Made by a program: the position numbers and the translations under genes. The notes under the pieces are model-generated. The model saw only the letters and a list, made by a program, of their open reading frames with translations. It was not told the origin of the DNA and made no database searches. A DNA stretch of 64,000 nucleotides from NCBI RefSeq assembly GCF_018408855.1, contig NZ_AP024323.1, forward strand, positions 124,001 to 188,000. The letters are read 5' to 3'. Source of the DNA: Caballeronia sp. NK8 (GTDB lineage Bacteria > Pseudomonadota > Gammaproteobacteria > Burkholderiales > Burkholderiaceae). Positions 11,977 through 21,122 of the stretch are shown one piece after another (within the stretch, counting starts at the first letter, position 1; every line of letters begins with the position of its first letter).

Positions 11977-11996
11977 TATGTCTTATATAAGACATA
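11949..11996 (+). promoter_or_regulatory. gntR promoter overlapped by a perfect 20-bp palindrome
   Basis: TATGTCTTATATAAGACATA at 11977-11996 is a perfect palindrome in an otherwise GC-rich region. A -35 (TTGCCG, 11949-11954) and a -10 (TATCTT, 11972-11977) with 17-base spacing put the start point inside the palindrome, the layout of a repressor operator. The half-site with GTCT...AGAC is compatible with GntR/HutC operators. Autoregulation by the next gene is the simplest inference. Confidence 0.7.
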
Positions 11997-12042
11997 GGAA
12001 TCTGCGGGAAAACTCTGGACGCGTGGCGGCCCTTGTGTTGAA

Positions 12043-12840
12043 ATGCGCGGCATGAATTCCAACCCGGCGAGCACGACGACCCCCAACGGCACTGCACCGG
12101 CGGCTGAGGCCGCGAGCACGCCGTCGCCGACGTTCAGCCCACTGTATCAGCAGATCAAGGCGCTCATCACGCAGGGACTCGAGTCCGGCGAGTGGAAGCC
12201 CGGCGAGATCATCCCGAGCGAGGTCGAGCTGGCCGCGCGCTACAAGGTGAGTCAGGGCACCGTTCGCAAGGCGATCGACGAGCTCGCCGCCGACAATCTT
12301 CTTGTTCGCCGCCAGGGCAAGGGCACGTTCGTTGCGACGCACAACGAAGACCGCGTGCAGTTCCGCTTCCTGCGCCTTTTGCCCGACGATGGCGACGTTC
12401 ATCCCCATGTGAGCCGTCTGCTCGAATGCAGGCGGCTGCGCGCGCCCGCCGAGATCGCGCGCCAACTGGATCTGAAGCCCGCCGATCCTGTCGTTCTTAT
12501 CAAGCGCTTGTTGCAGTTTGATGGCGTAACGACCGTATTCGACGAAATCTGGCTGCCCGGCGCGGTTTTTCGCGGCCTCACGGCCGAGCGTCTCGCGGAA
12601 TACAAAGGTCCGCTCTACGCGATGTTCGAGACCGAGTTCGGCACGCGCATGATTCGCGCGACGGAAAAGATTCGCGCTGTCGCCGCCGACGAGACCGTCG
12701 CGCAGTTCCTCGATGTCGCGCAGGGCTTCCCGCTTTTATCGGTGGAGCGCGTGTCCTATACGTATGGCGATCGCCCGGTCGAAGTTCGGCGCGGCTGGTA
12801 TGTCACGACCGGTTATTTCTATCAGAACGACTTGAGTTGA
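12043..12840 (+). CDS. HutC-type GntR family transcriptional regulator
   Basis: A 265-residue regulator. An Ala/Thr/Pro-rich leader of about 30 residues is followed by a winged helix (PLYQQIKALITQGLESGEW, then SQGTVRKAIDELAADNLLVR and GKGTFVATH). A UTRA ligand-binding domain covers about residues 105-255 (VVLIKRLLQFDGVTTVFDEI and RPVEVRRGWYVTTGYFYQ). Two in-frame ATGs, 12043 and 12052, are possible and neither has a clear Shine-Dalgarno. It lies directly upstream of sdhCDAB on the same strand and divergent from mdh, so it is a good candidate to control TCA-cycle genes. The ligand is unknown. Confidence 0.85.
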   Translation: MRGMNSNPASTTTPNGTAPAAEAASTPSPTFSPLYQQIKALITQGLESGEWKPGEIIPSEVELAARYKVSQGTVRKAIDELAADNLLVRRQGKGTFVATHNEDRVQFRFLRLLPDDGDVHPHVSRLLECRRLRAPAEIARQLDLKPADPVVLIKRLLQFDGVTTVFDEIWLPGAVFRGLTAERLAEYKGPLYAMFETEFGTRMIRATEKIRAVAADETVAQFLDVAQGFPLLSVERVSYTYGDRPVEVRRGWYVTTGYFYQNDLS

Positions 12841-12943
12841 ACGAATGAAGACGGGGTCGCGCGCACTGGCTGAGTTCGCGCGGAATGCGCACGTCAGGAA
12901 GGCCATTTTCGCGTACTGAGCAAGAGTCTCTTCGACGGCTTTT

Positions 12944-12975
12944 CGCTGCAGCGCGAAATAAAAAGGCGCTAAAAT
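12944..12975 (+). promoter_or_regulatory. Probable sdhC promoter region
   Basis: A TAAAAT hexamer at 12970-12975 is a good -10, about 35 bases before the sdhC start. Upstream lies the palindrome CGCTGCAGCG (12944-12953), which occupies the -35 position and is not itself a good -35, suggesting activator dependence. The same TAAAAT in a GC-rich setting is seen before mdh. Confidence 0.35.
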
Positions 12976-13009
12976 CGCGGATTAGTGTATTAACAAGTTG
13001 GGGTCTAAC

Positions 13010-13420
13010 ATGGCTGAAGCCGTAAAAAAACCAAGGCCCGAGTACCGGAACATCGGAATCGGCCAACTCGCGAAGTATCGCTTGCCGCTGGCAGGAAAGG
13101 TATCCATCCTGCATCGCGTGAGCGGCCTGCTGCTCTTCGTGTGTCTGCCGTTCATCCTGTATCTGCTCGATCAGAGCCTCACGTCGGAAATCTCCTTCGA
13201 CGCGTTCAAGGGCTTTCTCGCCAACCCCATCGTCAAGATCATCACGCTCGTGCTGTCGTGGGCGTATCTGCATCACTTCTGCGCGGGCATTCGCTTTTTG
13301 CTGCTCGACACCCACGTCGCGGTGAACAAGGAAGGCGGCAGGCAGACCGCGCTCATCGTGCTGATCGTTTCGCTGTTGCTCACGCTCGCGATGGCTCTCA
13401 AGATCTTCGGAGTGTTCTAA
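13010..13420 (+). CDS. sdhC: Succinate dehydrogenase cytochrome b556 subunit
   Basis: A 136-residue inner-membrane subunit anchoring succinate dehydrogenase and binding haem b and ubiquinone. It has a basic N terminus (KKPRPEYRNIGIGQL), the family motif SILHRVSGLLLF, and three membrane helices. The second contains YLHHFCAGIRFLLLD with the likely haem-ligand histidine. The ATG at 13010 has GGGG upstream. A TTG twelve bases earlier is in frame but less likely. It is first in the sdhCDAB-sdhE operon, with two bases between its stop and sdhD. Confidence 0.94.
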   Translation: MAEAVKKPRPEYRNIGIGQLAKYRLPLAGKVSILHRVSGLLLFVCLPFILYLLDQSLTSEISFDAFKGFLANPIVKIITLVLSWAYLHHFCAGIRFLLLDTHVAVNKEGGRQTALIVLIVSLLLTLAMALKIFGVF

Positions 13421-13422
13421 AC

Positions 13423-13791
13423 ATGGCAACGCAAAATCGAGTTGGTCCGAAGCGCCTGGTCGTCGGCGCCCACTACGGTCTGCGCGACTGGCTCGCGCAA
13501 CGCGTCACCGCGGTCGTGATGGCCATCTATACCGTCATTCTGCTGTTCTGGTTCTTCGGCGCGCATAACTTCTCCTATGAAGGCTGGGCCGGCATTTTCG
13601 CGACCCAGTGGATGAAGCTTGCGACTTTCGTGGCCCTGCTTTGCCTCTTCTATCACGCGTGGGTCGGCATTCGCGACATCTGGATGGACTACGTGAAGCC
13701 CATGGGCGTGCGCCTGCTGCTGCAGGTGCTGACCATCCTGTGGCTGATCGGATGCGCCGGCTACGCCGCACAGATTCTCTGGAGAGTGTAA
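13423..13791 (+). CDS. sdhD: Succinate dehydrogenase hydrophobic anchor subunit
   Basis: A 122-residue protein with three predicted membrane helices. The start GPKRLVVGAHYGLRDWLAQR is typical of proteobacterial SdhD, and HAWVGIRDIWMDYVKP carries the haem/quinone-site His and Asp-Tyr region. It pairs with SdhC to anchor SdhAB and complete the quinone site. It starts two bases after sdhC and ends five bases before sdhA, so translation is probably coupled. Confidence 0.93.
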   Translation: MATQNRVGPKRLVVGAHYGLRDWLAQRVTAVVMAIYTVILLFWFFGAHNFSYEGWAGIFATQWMKLATFVALLCLFYHAWVGIRDIWMDYVKPMGVRLLLQVLTILWLIGCAGYAAQILWRV

Positions 13792-13796
13792 AGAAC

Positions 13797-15572
13797 ATGG
13801 CTGCAATCAAGACTTCCCTGCCGCGTCGTCGCTTTGACGTGGTCATCGTCGGTGCGGGCGGATCAGGCATGCGCGCATCGCTGCAGCTCGCGCGCGCGGG
13901 GCTTTCCGTCGCGGTGCTCTCGAAGGTGTTTCCGACGCGCTCGCATACGGTGGCTGCACAAGGCGGCATCGGCGCTTCGCTTGGCAACATGAGCGAGGAC
14001 AACTGGCACTATCACTTCTACGACACCATCAAGGGCTCCGACTGGCTCGGCGACCAGGATGCGATCGAGTTCATGTGCCGTGAAGCGCCCAATGCGGTGT
14101 ACGAGCTCGAGCACATGGGCATGCCGTTCGACCGCAACGCCGATGGCACGATCTATCAGCGTCCGTTCGGCGGTCACACCGCGAACTACGGCGAGAAGCC
14201 GGTGCAGCGCGCCTGCGCTGCTGCCGACCGTACCGGCCACGCCTTGCTGCACACGCTGTATCAGCAGAACGTCGCGGCTAAAACGCACTTCTTCGTCGAA
14301 TGGATGGCGCTGGATCTGATCCGCGACGCCGATGGCGACGTGCTCGGCGTCACCGCGCTCGAAATGGAAACGGGCGAGGTCTATATCCTCGAAGGCAAGA
14401 CCACGCTGTTCGCCACGGGCGGCGCGGGCCGTATCTTCGCGGCATCGACGAATGCGTTCATCAATACGGGCGATGGCCTCGGCATGGCCGCGCGCTCGGG
14501 CATCGCGCTGCAGGACATGGAGTTCTGGCAGTTCCACCCGACGGGCGTGGCGGGCGCGGGCGTGCTGATCACCGAAGGCGTGCGCGGCGAAGGCGGCATT
14601 CTGCGCAACTCCAACGGCGATCGTTTCATGGAACGCTACGCGCCGACGCTGAAGGATCTCGCGCCGCGCGACTTCGTTTCGCGCTCGATGGACCAGGAGA
14701 TCAAGGAAGGCCGCGGCGTGGGTCCGAACAAGGATCACGTGCTGCTGGACCTGTCGCACATCGGCGCGGAGACGATCATGAAGCGTCTGCCGTCGATTCG
14801 CGAGATCGCGCTGAAGTTCGCCAACGTCGACTGCATCAAGGAGCCGATTCCGGTGGTGCCGACCATCCACTATCAGATGGGCGGTATTCCGACGAACATG
14901 CATGGTCAGGTCGTGGGCACCGCGAAGGGCTACGACGATCCGGTCAACGGTTTCTACGCAGTGGGCGAATGTTCGTGCGTTTCGGTGCACGGCGCGAACC
15001 GTCTGGGCACGAACTCGCTGCTTGATCTGGTGGTGTTCGGGCGCGCCGCGGGCAATCACATCATCAAGCACGCGAAGGAACTGAAGGAGCACAAGCCCTT
15101 GCCGGCCGATGCCGCCGACTTCGCGATGGAACGTCTCGCGGTGCTGGAGAAGTCCACCTCGGGCGAATACACGCAGGACATCGCGGGCGACATCCGCGCG
15201 TCGATGCAGGCGCACGCGGGCGTGTTCCGCACCTCGAAGCTGCTGGAAGAGGGCGTGGGCAAGATCGCGGAACTGGCCGAGCGCGTGAAGCACGTGCATC
15301 TGAAGGACAAGTCGAAGGTGTTCAACACGGCCAAGGTCGAGGCGCTGGAGCTGGCGAACCTGATCGAAGTGGCGCGCGCGACGATGGTGTCGGCCGAAGC
15401 GCGCAAGGAAAGCCGTGGCGCGCACGCGCACAGCGACTACGAGCATCGCGACGACGAGAACTGGATGCGTCACACGCTGTGGTTCAGCGAGGGCGATCGG
15501 CTGGATTACAAACCGGTGCAGATGAAGCCGCTGACGGTCGAATCGGTGCCGCCGAAGGCGCGTACCTTCTAA
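13797..15572 (+). CDS. sdhA: Succinate dehydrogenase flavoprotein subunit
   Basis: A 591-residue catalytic subunit oxidising succinate to fumarate. It shows the FAD Rossmann motif VIVGAGGSGMRA and the covalent flavin histidine in TRSHTVAAQGG (His50). The capping-domain sequence FHPTGVAGAGVLITEGVRGE is present, as is MGGIPTNMHGQV before SVHGANRLGTNSLLDLVVFG. The start is ATG 13797, five bases after sdhD. It works with SdhB at the inner membrane, and its flavinylation needs SdhE, encoded two genes on. Confidence 0.97.
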   Translation: MAAIKTSLPRRRFDVVIVGAGGSGMRASLQLARAGLSVAVLSKVFPTRSHTVAAQGGIGASLGNMSEDNWHYHFYDTIKGSDWLGDQDAIEFMCREAPNAVYELEHMGMPFDRNADGTIYQRPFGGHTANYGEKPVQRACAAADRTGHALLHTLYQQNVAAKTHFFVEWMALDLIRDADGDVLGVTALEMETGEVYILEGKTTLFATGGAGRIFAASTNAFINTGDGLGMAARSGIALQDMEFWQFHPTGVAGAGVLITEGVRGEGGILRNSNGDRFMERYAPTLKDLAPRDFVSRSMDQEIKEGRGVGPNKDHVLLDLSHIGAETIMKRLPSIREIALKFANVDCIKEPIPVVPTIHYQMGGIPTNMHGQVVGTAKGYDDPVNGFYAVGECSCVSVHGANRLGTNSLLDLVVFGRAAGNHIIKHAKELKEHKPLPADAADFAMERLAVLEKSTSGEYTQDIAGDIRASMQAHAGVFRTSKLLEEGVGKIAELAERVKHVHLKDKSKVFNTAKVEALELANLIEVARATMVSAEARKESRGAHAHSDYEHRDDENWMRHTLWFSEGDRLDYKPVQMKPLTVESVPPKARTF

Positions 15573-15590
15573 GCGCACGAGGATAGAGAA

Positions 15591-16292
15591 ATGGCAAAGA
15601 GAATTTTTGAAGTCTATCGCTACGATCCGGACAAGGACGCGGCGCCGCGCATGCAGACCTATGAGCTCGAACTCGAGCACGAGCGCATGTTGCTGGACGC
15701 GCTGGTGAAGCTGAAGTCGGTGGATGAGACGCTGTCGTTCCGTCGTTCGTGCCGTGAAGGCGTGTGCGGTTCGGACGCGATGAACATCAACGGCAAGAAC
15801 GGCCTCGCGTGCCTGACGAACCTGAATGAACTGCCGCAGAAGATCGTGCTGCGTCCGCTGCCGGGGCTGCCGGTGGTGCGCGACCTGATCTGCGATTTCA
15901 CGCAGTTCTTCAACCAGTATCATTCGATCAAGCCGTACCTGATCAACGATACGCCGCCGCCCGAGAAAGAGCGCCTGCAGTCGCCGGTGGAGCGCGATGA
16001 ACTCGATGGTCTCTACGAGTGCATTCTGTGCGCGAGCTGCTCGACGTCGTGCCCGAGCTTCTGGTGGAACCCGGACAAGTTCGTGGGACCGGCGGGCCTG
16101 CTGCAAGCCTATCGCTTCATCGCGGACAGCCGCGATCAGGCGACGGGCGAACGGCTCGACAACCTGGAAGATCCGTATCGTCTGTTCCGTTGCCATACGA
16201 TCATGAATTGCGTCGACGTGTGCCCCAAGGGGCTCAATCCGACCAAGGCGATCGGCAAGATCAAGGAATTGATGGTGCGGCGGGCTGTCTGA
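15591..16292 (+). CDS. sdhB: Succinate dehydrogenase iron-sulfur subunit
   Basis: A 233-residue electron-transfer subunit. The N-terminal ferredoxin domain has the [2Fe-2S] ligands in [12 protein letters not shown] (Cys54, Cys59) and Cys74. The C-terminal domain has [17 protein letters not shown] and [17 protein letters not shown] for the [4Fe-4S] and [3Fe-4S] clusters. It passes electrons from SdhA to quinone at SdhCD. It begins 18 bases after sdhA and is followed directly by sdhE. Confidence 0.97.
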   Translation: MAKRIFEVYRYDPDKDAAPRMQTYELELEHERMLLDALVKLKSVDETLSFRRSCREGVCGSDAMNINGKNGLACLTNLNELPQKIVLRPLPGLPVVRDLICDFTQFFNQYHSIKPYLINDTPPPEKERLQSPVERDELDGLYECILCASCSTSCPSFWWNPDKFVGPAGLLQAYRFIADSRDQATGERLDNLEDPYRLFRCHTIMNCVDVCPKGLNPTKAIGKIKELMVRRAV

Positions 16293-16304
16293 GTGGGCAA
16301 TGTG

Positions 16305-16586
16305 ATGGTCGACAATCAAGACAACTCGCATCAGTCCGATCCCCTTCGCCGGGCGCGCCTTCGTTGGCGCGCGCGGCGCGGCCTGCTGGAAAACGATCTG
16401 ATCTTCGAGCGTTTCTTCAGCCGATATGAGCATGACCTCAGTGACGCCGACGTGGCCGCGTTGACCCGTCTGCTGGAACTGAGCGACAACGAACTGATGG
16501 ACTTGCTGCTGGCGCGCACGGAGCCTGAAGGCGACCTCGCGACGCCGGACGTGATCCGCTTGCTGGAAACGCTGCGCACCGTGTGA
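16305..16586 (+). CDS. sdhE: FAD assembly factor SdhE
   Basis: A 93-residue all-helical DUF339 protein promoting covalent attachment of FAD to SdhA. The diagnostic RGxxE motif is seen in RARRGLLENDLIFERFF near residue 25, followed by LTRLLELSDNELMDLLL. The start is uncertain: ATG 16305 is used, but GTG 16293, immediately after the sdhB stop, is in frame. Its tight spacing to sdhB fits its role in complex assembly. Confidence 0.9.
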   Translation: MVDNQDNSHQSDPLRRARLRWRARRGLLENDLIFERFFSRYEHDLSDADVAALTRLLELSDNELMDLLLARTEPEGDLATPDVIRLLETLRTV

Positions 16587-16722
16587 TTCCAGCAGGAATT
16601 CGCGGAGTTTTGCAAAATACGCCTGTTGCAATGCACACAGGCCGATCGAACAGTTTTGCCGCGCAGCTTCCGTCGTGCAAATTATCGAAAACCTGTATCC
16701 ATACTTCGATTGAGGATGTGCT

Positions 16723-18024
16723 ATGACCCCGTCAGATGTTAAAGCCACGCTATCGTTCAGCGACAACTCGCCGAGCGTCGAAATGCCGATCTACAAGGGC
16801 ACGTTGGGCCCGGACGTGATCGACATCCGCAAGTTGTACGGTCAGACCGGCAAGTTCACGTATGACCCGGGCTTCATGTCGACGGCGGCGTGCAACTCCG
16901 CGATCACGTACATCGACGGCGACAAGGGCGAGCTGCTGTATCGCGGCTACCCGATCGAGCAGTTGGCCGTGAACGCCGACTTCCTCGAGACCTGCTATCT
17001 GCTCCTGAAGGGCGAACTGCCGAACGAAGCGCAGAACAAGGAATTCGTGGACACGGTCACGCGTCACACGATGGTGCACGAACAGATGCACTTCTTCTTC
17101 CGCGGCTTCCGTCGCGACGCGCATCCGATGGCCGTGCTGACGGCTGCGGTGGGCGCGCTGTCGGCGTTCTATCACGACTCGCTGAACATCAACGATCCGC
17201 GTCACCGTGAAGTGTCGGCCATTCGCATGATCGCGAAGCTGCCGACGCTCGTCGCGATGGCGTACAAGTTCAGCATCGGCCAGCCGTTCGTGTATCCAAA
17301 GAACGAACTCTCGTACAGCGCGAACTTCATGCACATGATGTTCGCCAACCCGTGCGAAGAGTACAAGGTCAACGACGTGCTCGTGCGCGCGCTCGACCGC
17401 ATCCTGATCCTGCACGCGGACCACGAGCAGAACGCGTCGACGTCTACCGTGCGTCTCGCCGGTTCGTCGGGCGCGAACCCGTTCGCGTGTATCGCGGCAG
17501 GTATCGCGTGTCTGTGGGGCCCGGCGCACGGCGGCGCAAACGAAGCCGCGCTGAACATGCTGGAAGAGATCGGCTCGGTCGACAACATTCCCGAGTTCAT
17601 CAAGCAGGTGAAGGACAAGAATTCGGGCGTGAAGCTGATGGGCTTCGGTCACCGCGTGTACAAGAACTACGACCCGCGCGCGAAGCTGATGCGCGAGACG
17701 TGCCACGAAGTGCTCGAAGAACTCGGCCTGCACGACGACCCGCTCTTCAAGCTCGCGATGGAACTCGAAAAGATCGCGCTGGAAGACGAATACTTCGTGT
17801 CGCGCAAGCTGTATCCGAATGTCGACTTCTACTCGGGCATCGTGCAGCGCGCGCTGGGCATCCCGACGTCGATGTTCACGTGTATCTTCGCGATGGCGCG
17901 TACGGTCGGCTGGATCGCGCAGTGGAACGAAATGATTGCGGATCCGGAGCAGAAGATTGGCCGTCCGCGTCAGTTGTTCATCGGTCAGACGGCGCGTGAA
18001 GCGAAGCCGCTGGCGAAGCGGTAA
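16723..18024 (+). CDS. gltA: Citrate synthase (type II)
   Basis: A 433-residue enzyme condensing acetyl-CoA and oxaloacetate, of the length of the NADH-sensitive hexameric Gram-negative form. Motifs include [33 protein letters not shown], the catalytic-His regions [17 protein letters not shown] and [14 protein letters not shown], and [18 protein letters not shown] precedes the ATG. It is separated from sdhE by 136 bases and ends in a strong terminator. It may have its own promoter in that spacer or be read through from sdh. Confidence 0.97.
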   Translation: MTPSDVKATLSFSDNSPSVEMPIYKGTLGPDVIDIRKLYGQTGKFTYDPGFMSTAACNSAITYIDGDKGELLYRGYPIEQLAVNADFLETCYLLLKGELPNEAQNKEFVDTVTRHTMVHEQMHFFFRGFRRDAHPMAVLTAAVGALSAFYHDSLNINDPRHREVSAIRMIAKLPTLVAMAYKFSIGQPFVYPKNELSYSANFMHMMFANPCEEYKVNDVLVRALDRILILHADHEQNASTSTVRLAGSSGANPFACIAAGIACLWGPAHGGANEAALNMLEEIGSVDNIPEFIKQVKDKNSGVKLMGFGHRVYKNYDPRAKLMRETCHEVLEELGLHDDPLFKLAMELEKIALEDEYFVSRKLYPNVDFYSGIVQRALGIPTSMFTCIFAMARTVGWIAQWNEMIADPEQKIGRPRQLFIGQTAREAKPLAKR

Positions 18025-18054
18025 GCTGATTCACGGCTTCAGGTAGGTGTGAAG

Positions 18055-18090
18055 GCCCCGGCGGGTGACTGCCGGGGCTTTTTGTTTTTG
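18055..18090 (+). terminator. Rho-independent terminator of the sdh-gltA operon
   Basis: The perfect 8-bp stem GCCCCGGC/GCCGGGGC (18055-18062 and 18071-18078) with an eight-base loop is followed by TTTTTGTTTTTG. It lies about 30 bases after the gltA stop and just before the convergent mazF stop. Confidence 0.93.
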
Positions 18091-18099
18091 TGGGCCAAT

Positions 18100-18420
18100 C
18101 TAGACGGCAAACACTTCTTGTAGCGTGCGCAGCGCGTCTGACAGCGTCTTGCCGGCCAGGGTGCCTTCTTTCCTGACGAGCCGCATCCTGTCCACGCTGC
18201 GCATCTGATCCAGAAGGACGAGTCCTTCCTTTCGCTTGAACGAAACGGGAATACGGTAGGGTGCCGAGGCGCCTTTCGAAGTCATCGGCGCGACGATGAC
18301 AGTGCGCAAGTGGTCGTGCATTTCCGGCGGAGAAACAATCACGCAGGGCCGAGTTTTCTGAATCTCGCTGCCCAAGGTCGGGTCGAGCGCCACAAGCCAG
18401 ATGTCGCCGCGCGCTACCAT
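18100..18420 (-). CDS. mazF: MazF/PemK family endoribonuclease toxin
   Basis: A 106-residue toxin of the MazF/PemK fold, which cleaves mRNA at short sequences. The family opening MVARGDIWLVALDPTLGSEI, followed by KTRPCVIVSPPEMHDHL with the conserved Arg-Pro, is clear. The middle VIVAPMTSK and C-terminal VLLDQMRSVDRMRL match the rest of the fold. It starts inside the antitoxin gene (7-base overlap), typical of coupled pairs. The pair lies between gltA and leuC and reads against gltA. Confidence 0.9.
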   Translation of the reverse strand: MVARGDIWLVALDPTLGSEIQKTRPCVIVSPPEMHDHLRTVIVAPMTSKGASAPYRIPVSFKRKEGLVLLDQMRSVDRMRLVRKEGTLAGKTLSDALRTLQEVFAV

Positions 18421-18662
18421 TCGAGCTCCGAATCATCGTCGTTGGCGAACTCACCCATCACCAGCTTGTCATCCCCGCTCGCGGCAATCGACCTGCTTGC
18501 CTCAGCCCAGCCTTCGCGGACCCTGCTACGGGGTCGACGCAGCACGATAGCATCGTCTTCGACGTTCATCTCTACTTCGTTCTCCAGACCCAGTTGCGCC
18601 AGAAACGGCTTGGGTATGAGCACCCCTTGCGAGTTGCCCATCTTCCGGATGGTGGTTTTCAT
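18414..18662 (-). CDS. mazE: MazE/AbrB-type antitoxin
   Basis: An 82-residue antitoxin with an N-terminal AbrB/SpoVT swapped-hairpin DNA-binding domain (MKTTIRKMGNSQGVLIPKPF) and an acidic C-terminal tail (GEFANDDDSELEW) suited to binding MazF. The start at 18662 fits the family. An in-frame ATG at 18674 adds four residues. Neither has a clear ribosome site, and the leader would be only 13-25 bases. The gene pair is expected to be repressed by its own complex at the operator upstream. Confidence 0.88.
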   Translation of the reverse strand: MKTTIRKMGNSQGVLIPKPFLAQLGLENEVEMNVEDDAIVLRRPRSRVREGWAEASRSIAASGDDKLVMGEFANDDDSELEW

Positions 18663-18684
18663 GAGATCGATCATGGTTGTTCGT

Positions 18685-18723
18685 GTAATTACAATGTTAT
18701 TACCAGAAGGGAAATGGCGTCAA
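18685..18723 (-). promoter_or_regulatory. mazEF promoter and operator
   Basis: On the minus strand, TTGACG (plus coordinates 18718-18723) and TAACAT (18694-18699) with an 18-base gap form a convincing sigma-70 promoter. A near-perfect 19-base palindrome, GTAATTACAATGTTATTAC (18685-18703), covers the -10 and start point, as expected for autorepression by MazE/MazEF. Confidence 0.6.
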
Positions 18724-19008
18724 TAGCCGTTCTGACTCGCGAGCATCGGGCGGTCAATCAACCATACGAGGCTGCTTCAGCGCAGACCAGTCAGCCGGAT
18801 GGGCTAAGCGAGTCGTGCGAAGGGATGCCCTTTCGACCACCGCCCCCATCCGGGTAGTCTTTATCCGGGTACTGTCGCCACTACGCAAACCACTGTTTTT
18901 ATTAGCTTTTTTCGTAGCCTAGTACTACCCGGGCGCCCCTTGACGGTGGCATAATCGACTCACAAGTGGTCAACCCATCCCCCGCAGTCACATACGAAAG
19001 CGCTCACC
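18724..19008 (+). promoter_or_regulatory. leuC upstream region with CCGGGTA repeats and nested inverted repeats
   Basis: With the mazEF operator this completes a 345-base gene-free stretch. It holds two direct copies of ATCCGGGTA (18848-18856, 18863-18871) and an inverted ACTACCCGG (18924-18932) that exactly complements CCGGGTAGT at 18850-18858. CCGGATGGG (18795-18803) pairs with CCCATCCGG (18845-18853), enclosing a bulged hairpin around GAAGGG and CCCTTTC. CATAAT at 18950-18955 could be a -10, next to TTGACG (18940-18945), which is too close to be its -35. The boxes look like binding sites for a regulator of leuCDB. I see no leucine-rich leader peptide. Confidence 0.45.
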
Positions 19009-20418
19009 ATGGCACAGACTCTCTACGACAAACTGTGGAACACGCACGTGATCCACACGGAAGAGGACGGCACCTCGATCCTCTACATCGATCGTCACCT
19101 GCTGCATGAAGTGACGAGCCCGCAGGCGTTCGAGGGCCTGAAGCTGGCCGAGCGCCCGGTGTGGCGCATCAGCGCGAATCTGGCGGTGTCGGACCACAAC
19201 GTGCCGACCACCGACCGCTCGCACGGCATCGCCGATCCGGTCTCCAAGCTCCAGGTCGATACGCTCGATCAAAACTGCGACGCCTTCGGCATCACGCAGT
19301 TCAAGATGAACGATCTGCGCCAGGGCATCGTGCACATCATCGGGCCGGAGCAGGGCGCGACGCTGCCGGGCATGACGATCGTCTGCGGCGACTCGCACAC
19401 GTCCACGCACGGCGCATTCGGCGCGCTCGCGCATGGCATCGGCACGTCGGAAGTGGAGCACGTGCTCGCCACGCAGACGCTCCTGCAGAAGAAGAGCAAG
19501 AACATGCTCGTGAAGGTCGAAGGCCCGCTGCCGCGCGGCTGCACCGCGAAGGACATCGTGCTGGCGATCATCGGCAAGATCGGCACGGCGGGCGGCACGG
19601 GTTACGCCATCGAATTCGGCGGCTCGACCATCCGCGCCCTGTCGATGGAAGGCCGCATGACCGTCTGCAACATGGCGATCGAAGCAGGCGCGCGCGCGGG
19701 CATGGTCGCGGTCGACGACACCACCATCAATTACCTCAAGGACCGTCCGTACTCGCCGCATGGCGTCGAGTGGAATCAGGCGGTCGAATACTGGCGCCAG
19801 TTCAAATCGGACCCGGATGCGCAGTTCGATCGCGTCGTCGAACTGAACGCCGCCGAAATCGTGCCGCAAGTGACGTGGGGCACGTCGCCGGAAATGGTGA
19901 CCTCGATCGATGGCCGCGTGCCCGATCCCGAGAAGGAAAAGGACCCGGTCAAGCGCGACGCGATGGAGCGCGCGCTGACCTACATGGCGCTGCAACCGAA
20001 TACGCCGATCGAATCCATCAAGCCGGACAAGATTTTCATCGGCTCGTGCACCAATGCGCGTATCGAAGACTTGCGCGCGGCCGCGTATGTCGTGAAGTCG
20101 CTGGGCAAGCGCGTCGCGTCGAACATCCGTCTCGCGATGGTCGTGCCGGGCTCGGGTCTCGTGAAGGCGCAAGCCGAGCACGAAGGCCTCGACAAGATCT
20201 TCACGAACGCCGGTTTCGAATGGCGCGAGCCGGGCTGCTCGATGTGCCTCGCGATGAACGCTGACCGGCTCGATCCGGGCGAGCGCTGCGCCTCGACGTC
20301 GAACCGCAACTTCGAAGGCCGTCAGGGCGCGGGCGGGCGCACGCACCTCGTGAGCCCCGCGATGGCCGCCGCCGCCGCGATCGAAGGCCACTTCGTCGAC
20401 GTGCGCAAGCTTGCGTGA
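19009..20418 (+). CDS. leuC: 3-isopropylmalate dehydratase large subunit
   Basis: A 469-residue [4Fe-4S] protein isomerising 2- to 3-isopropylmalate in leucine synthesis, with LeuD. It shows [12 protein letters not shown] at the start, [21 protein letters not shown], the cluster cysteine in [14 protein letters not shown] (about 346), and [13 protein letters not shown] with the other two cysteines. Length is standard. It is followed 25 bases later by leuD in the same operon. Confidence 0.97.
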   Translation: MAQTLYDKLWNTHVIHTEEDGTSILYIDRHLLHEVTSPQAFEGLKLAERPVWRISANLAVSDHNVPTTDRSHGIADPVSKLQVDTLDQNCDAFGITQFKMNDLRQGIVHIIGPEQGATLPGMTIVCGDSHTSTHGAFGALAHGIGTSEVEHVLATQTLLQKKSKNMLVKVEGPLPRGCTAKDIVLAIIGKIGTAGGTGYAIEFGGSTIRALSMEGRMTVCNMAIEAGARAGMVAVDDTTINYLKDRPYSPHGVEWNQAVEYWRQFKSDPDAQFDRVVELNAAEIVPQVTWGTSPEMVTSIDGRVPDPEKEKDPVKRDAMERALTYMALQPNTPIESIKPDKIFIGSCTNARIEDLRAAAYVVKSLGKRVASNIRLAMVVPGSGLVKAQAEHEGLDKIFTNAGFEWREPGCSMCLAMNADRLDPGERCASTSNRNFEGRQGAGGRTHLVSPAMAAAAAIEGHFVDVRKLA

Positions 20419-20443
20419 TCAACCGGGATACAGAGAAAAGATC

Positions 20444-21094
20444 ATGGAAAAATTCATTGTGCATAGCGGCCTCGTCGCGCCGCTGGATCGCGAGAACGTC
20501 GACACGGACGCGATCATCCCGAAGCAGTTCCTGAAGTCGATCAAGCGAACCGGCTTCGGTCCGAATGCGTTCGACGAATGGCGTTATCTCGATGTCGGCC
20601 AGCCCGGTCAGGACAACAGCAAGCGTCCGCTCAATCCGGACTTCGTGCTGAACCAGCCGCGCTATCAGGGCGCGTCCGTTCTGCTCACGCGCAAGAACTT
20701 CGGTTGCGGCAGCTCGCGTGAGCACGCGCCCTGGGCGCTGGACCAGTATGGCTTTCGCGCGATCATCGCGCCGAGTTTCGCGGACATCTTCTACAACAAC
20801 TGCTTCAAGAACGGCCTGCTGCCGGTCGTGTTGACGGAGCAGCAAGTCGACAAGCTGTTCAACGAGACCTATGCGTTCGTCGGCTTCCAGCTGACGATCG
20901 ATCTCGAAGCGCAAGTCGTGCGTACGGGCGACGGCACGGAATACGCGTTCGAAGTGCCGGGCTTTCGCAAGTACTGTCTGCTGAACGGCTTCGACGATAT
21001 CGGCCTCACGCTGCGTCACGCGGACAAGATCAGGCAATACGAAGCCGAGCGGCTCGCGAAGCAGCCGTGGCTGAATCACCGGCTCGTCGGATAA
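20444..21094 (+). CDS. leuD: 3-isopropylmalate dehydratase small subunit
   Basis: A 216-residue partner of LeuC carrying the swivelling domain. The start [30 protein letters not shown], and the substrate-binding [15 protein letters not shown] are characteristic. Translation upstream of ATG 20444 is open but lies in the leuC-leuD spacer and is not conserved. leuB follows after 28 bases with GGAAG before its ATG. Confidence 0.97.
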   Translation: MEKFIVHSGLVAPLDRENVDTDAIIPKQFLKSIKRTGFGPNAFDEWRYLDVGQPGQDNSKRPLNPDFVLNQPRYQGASVLLTRKNFGCGSSREHAPWALDQYGFRAIIAPSFADIFYNNCFKNGLLPVVLTEQQVDKLFNETYAFVGFQLTIDLEAQVVRTGDGTEYAFEVPGFRKYCLLNGFDDIGLTLRHADKIRQYEAERLAKQPWLNHRLVG

Positions 21095-21122
21095 ATCGAA
21101 CCACGAACAGAAGGAAGAGACG

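Noticed and set aside
16587..16722. ATTCC/GGAAT hairpin after sdhE as a terminator before gltA
   Set aside because: The stem is five or six pairs and no T run follows; read-through into gltA cannot be excluded.
13863..16766. 967-codon open frame on the minus strand opposite sdhA and sdhB
   Set aside because: No domain, unusual composition, and it spans three convincing genes on the other strand.
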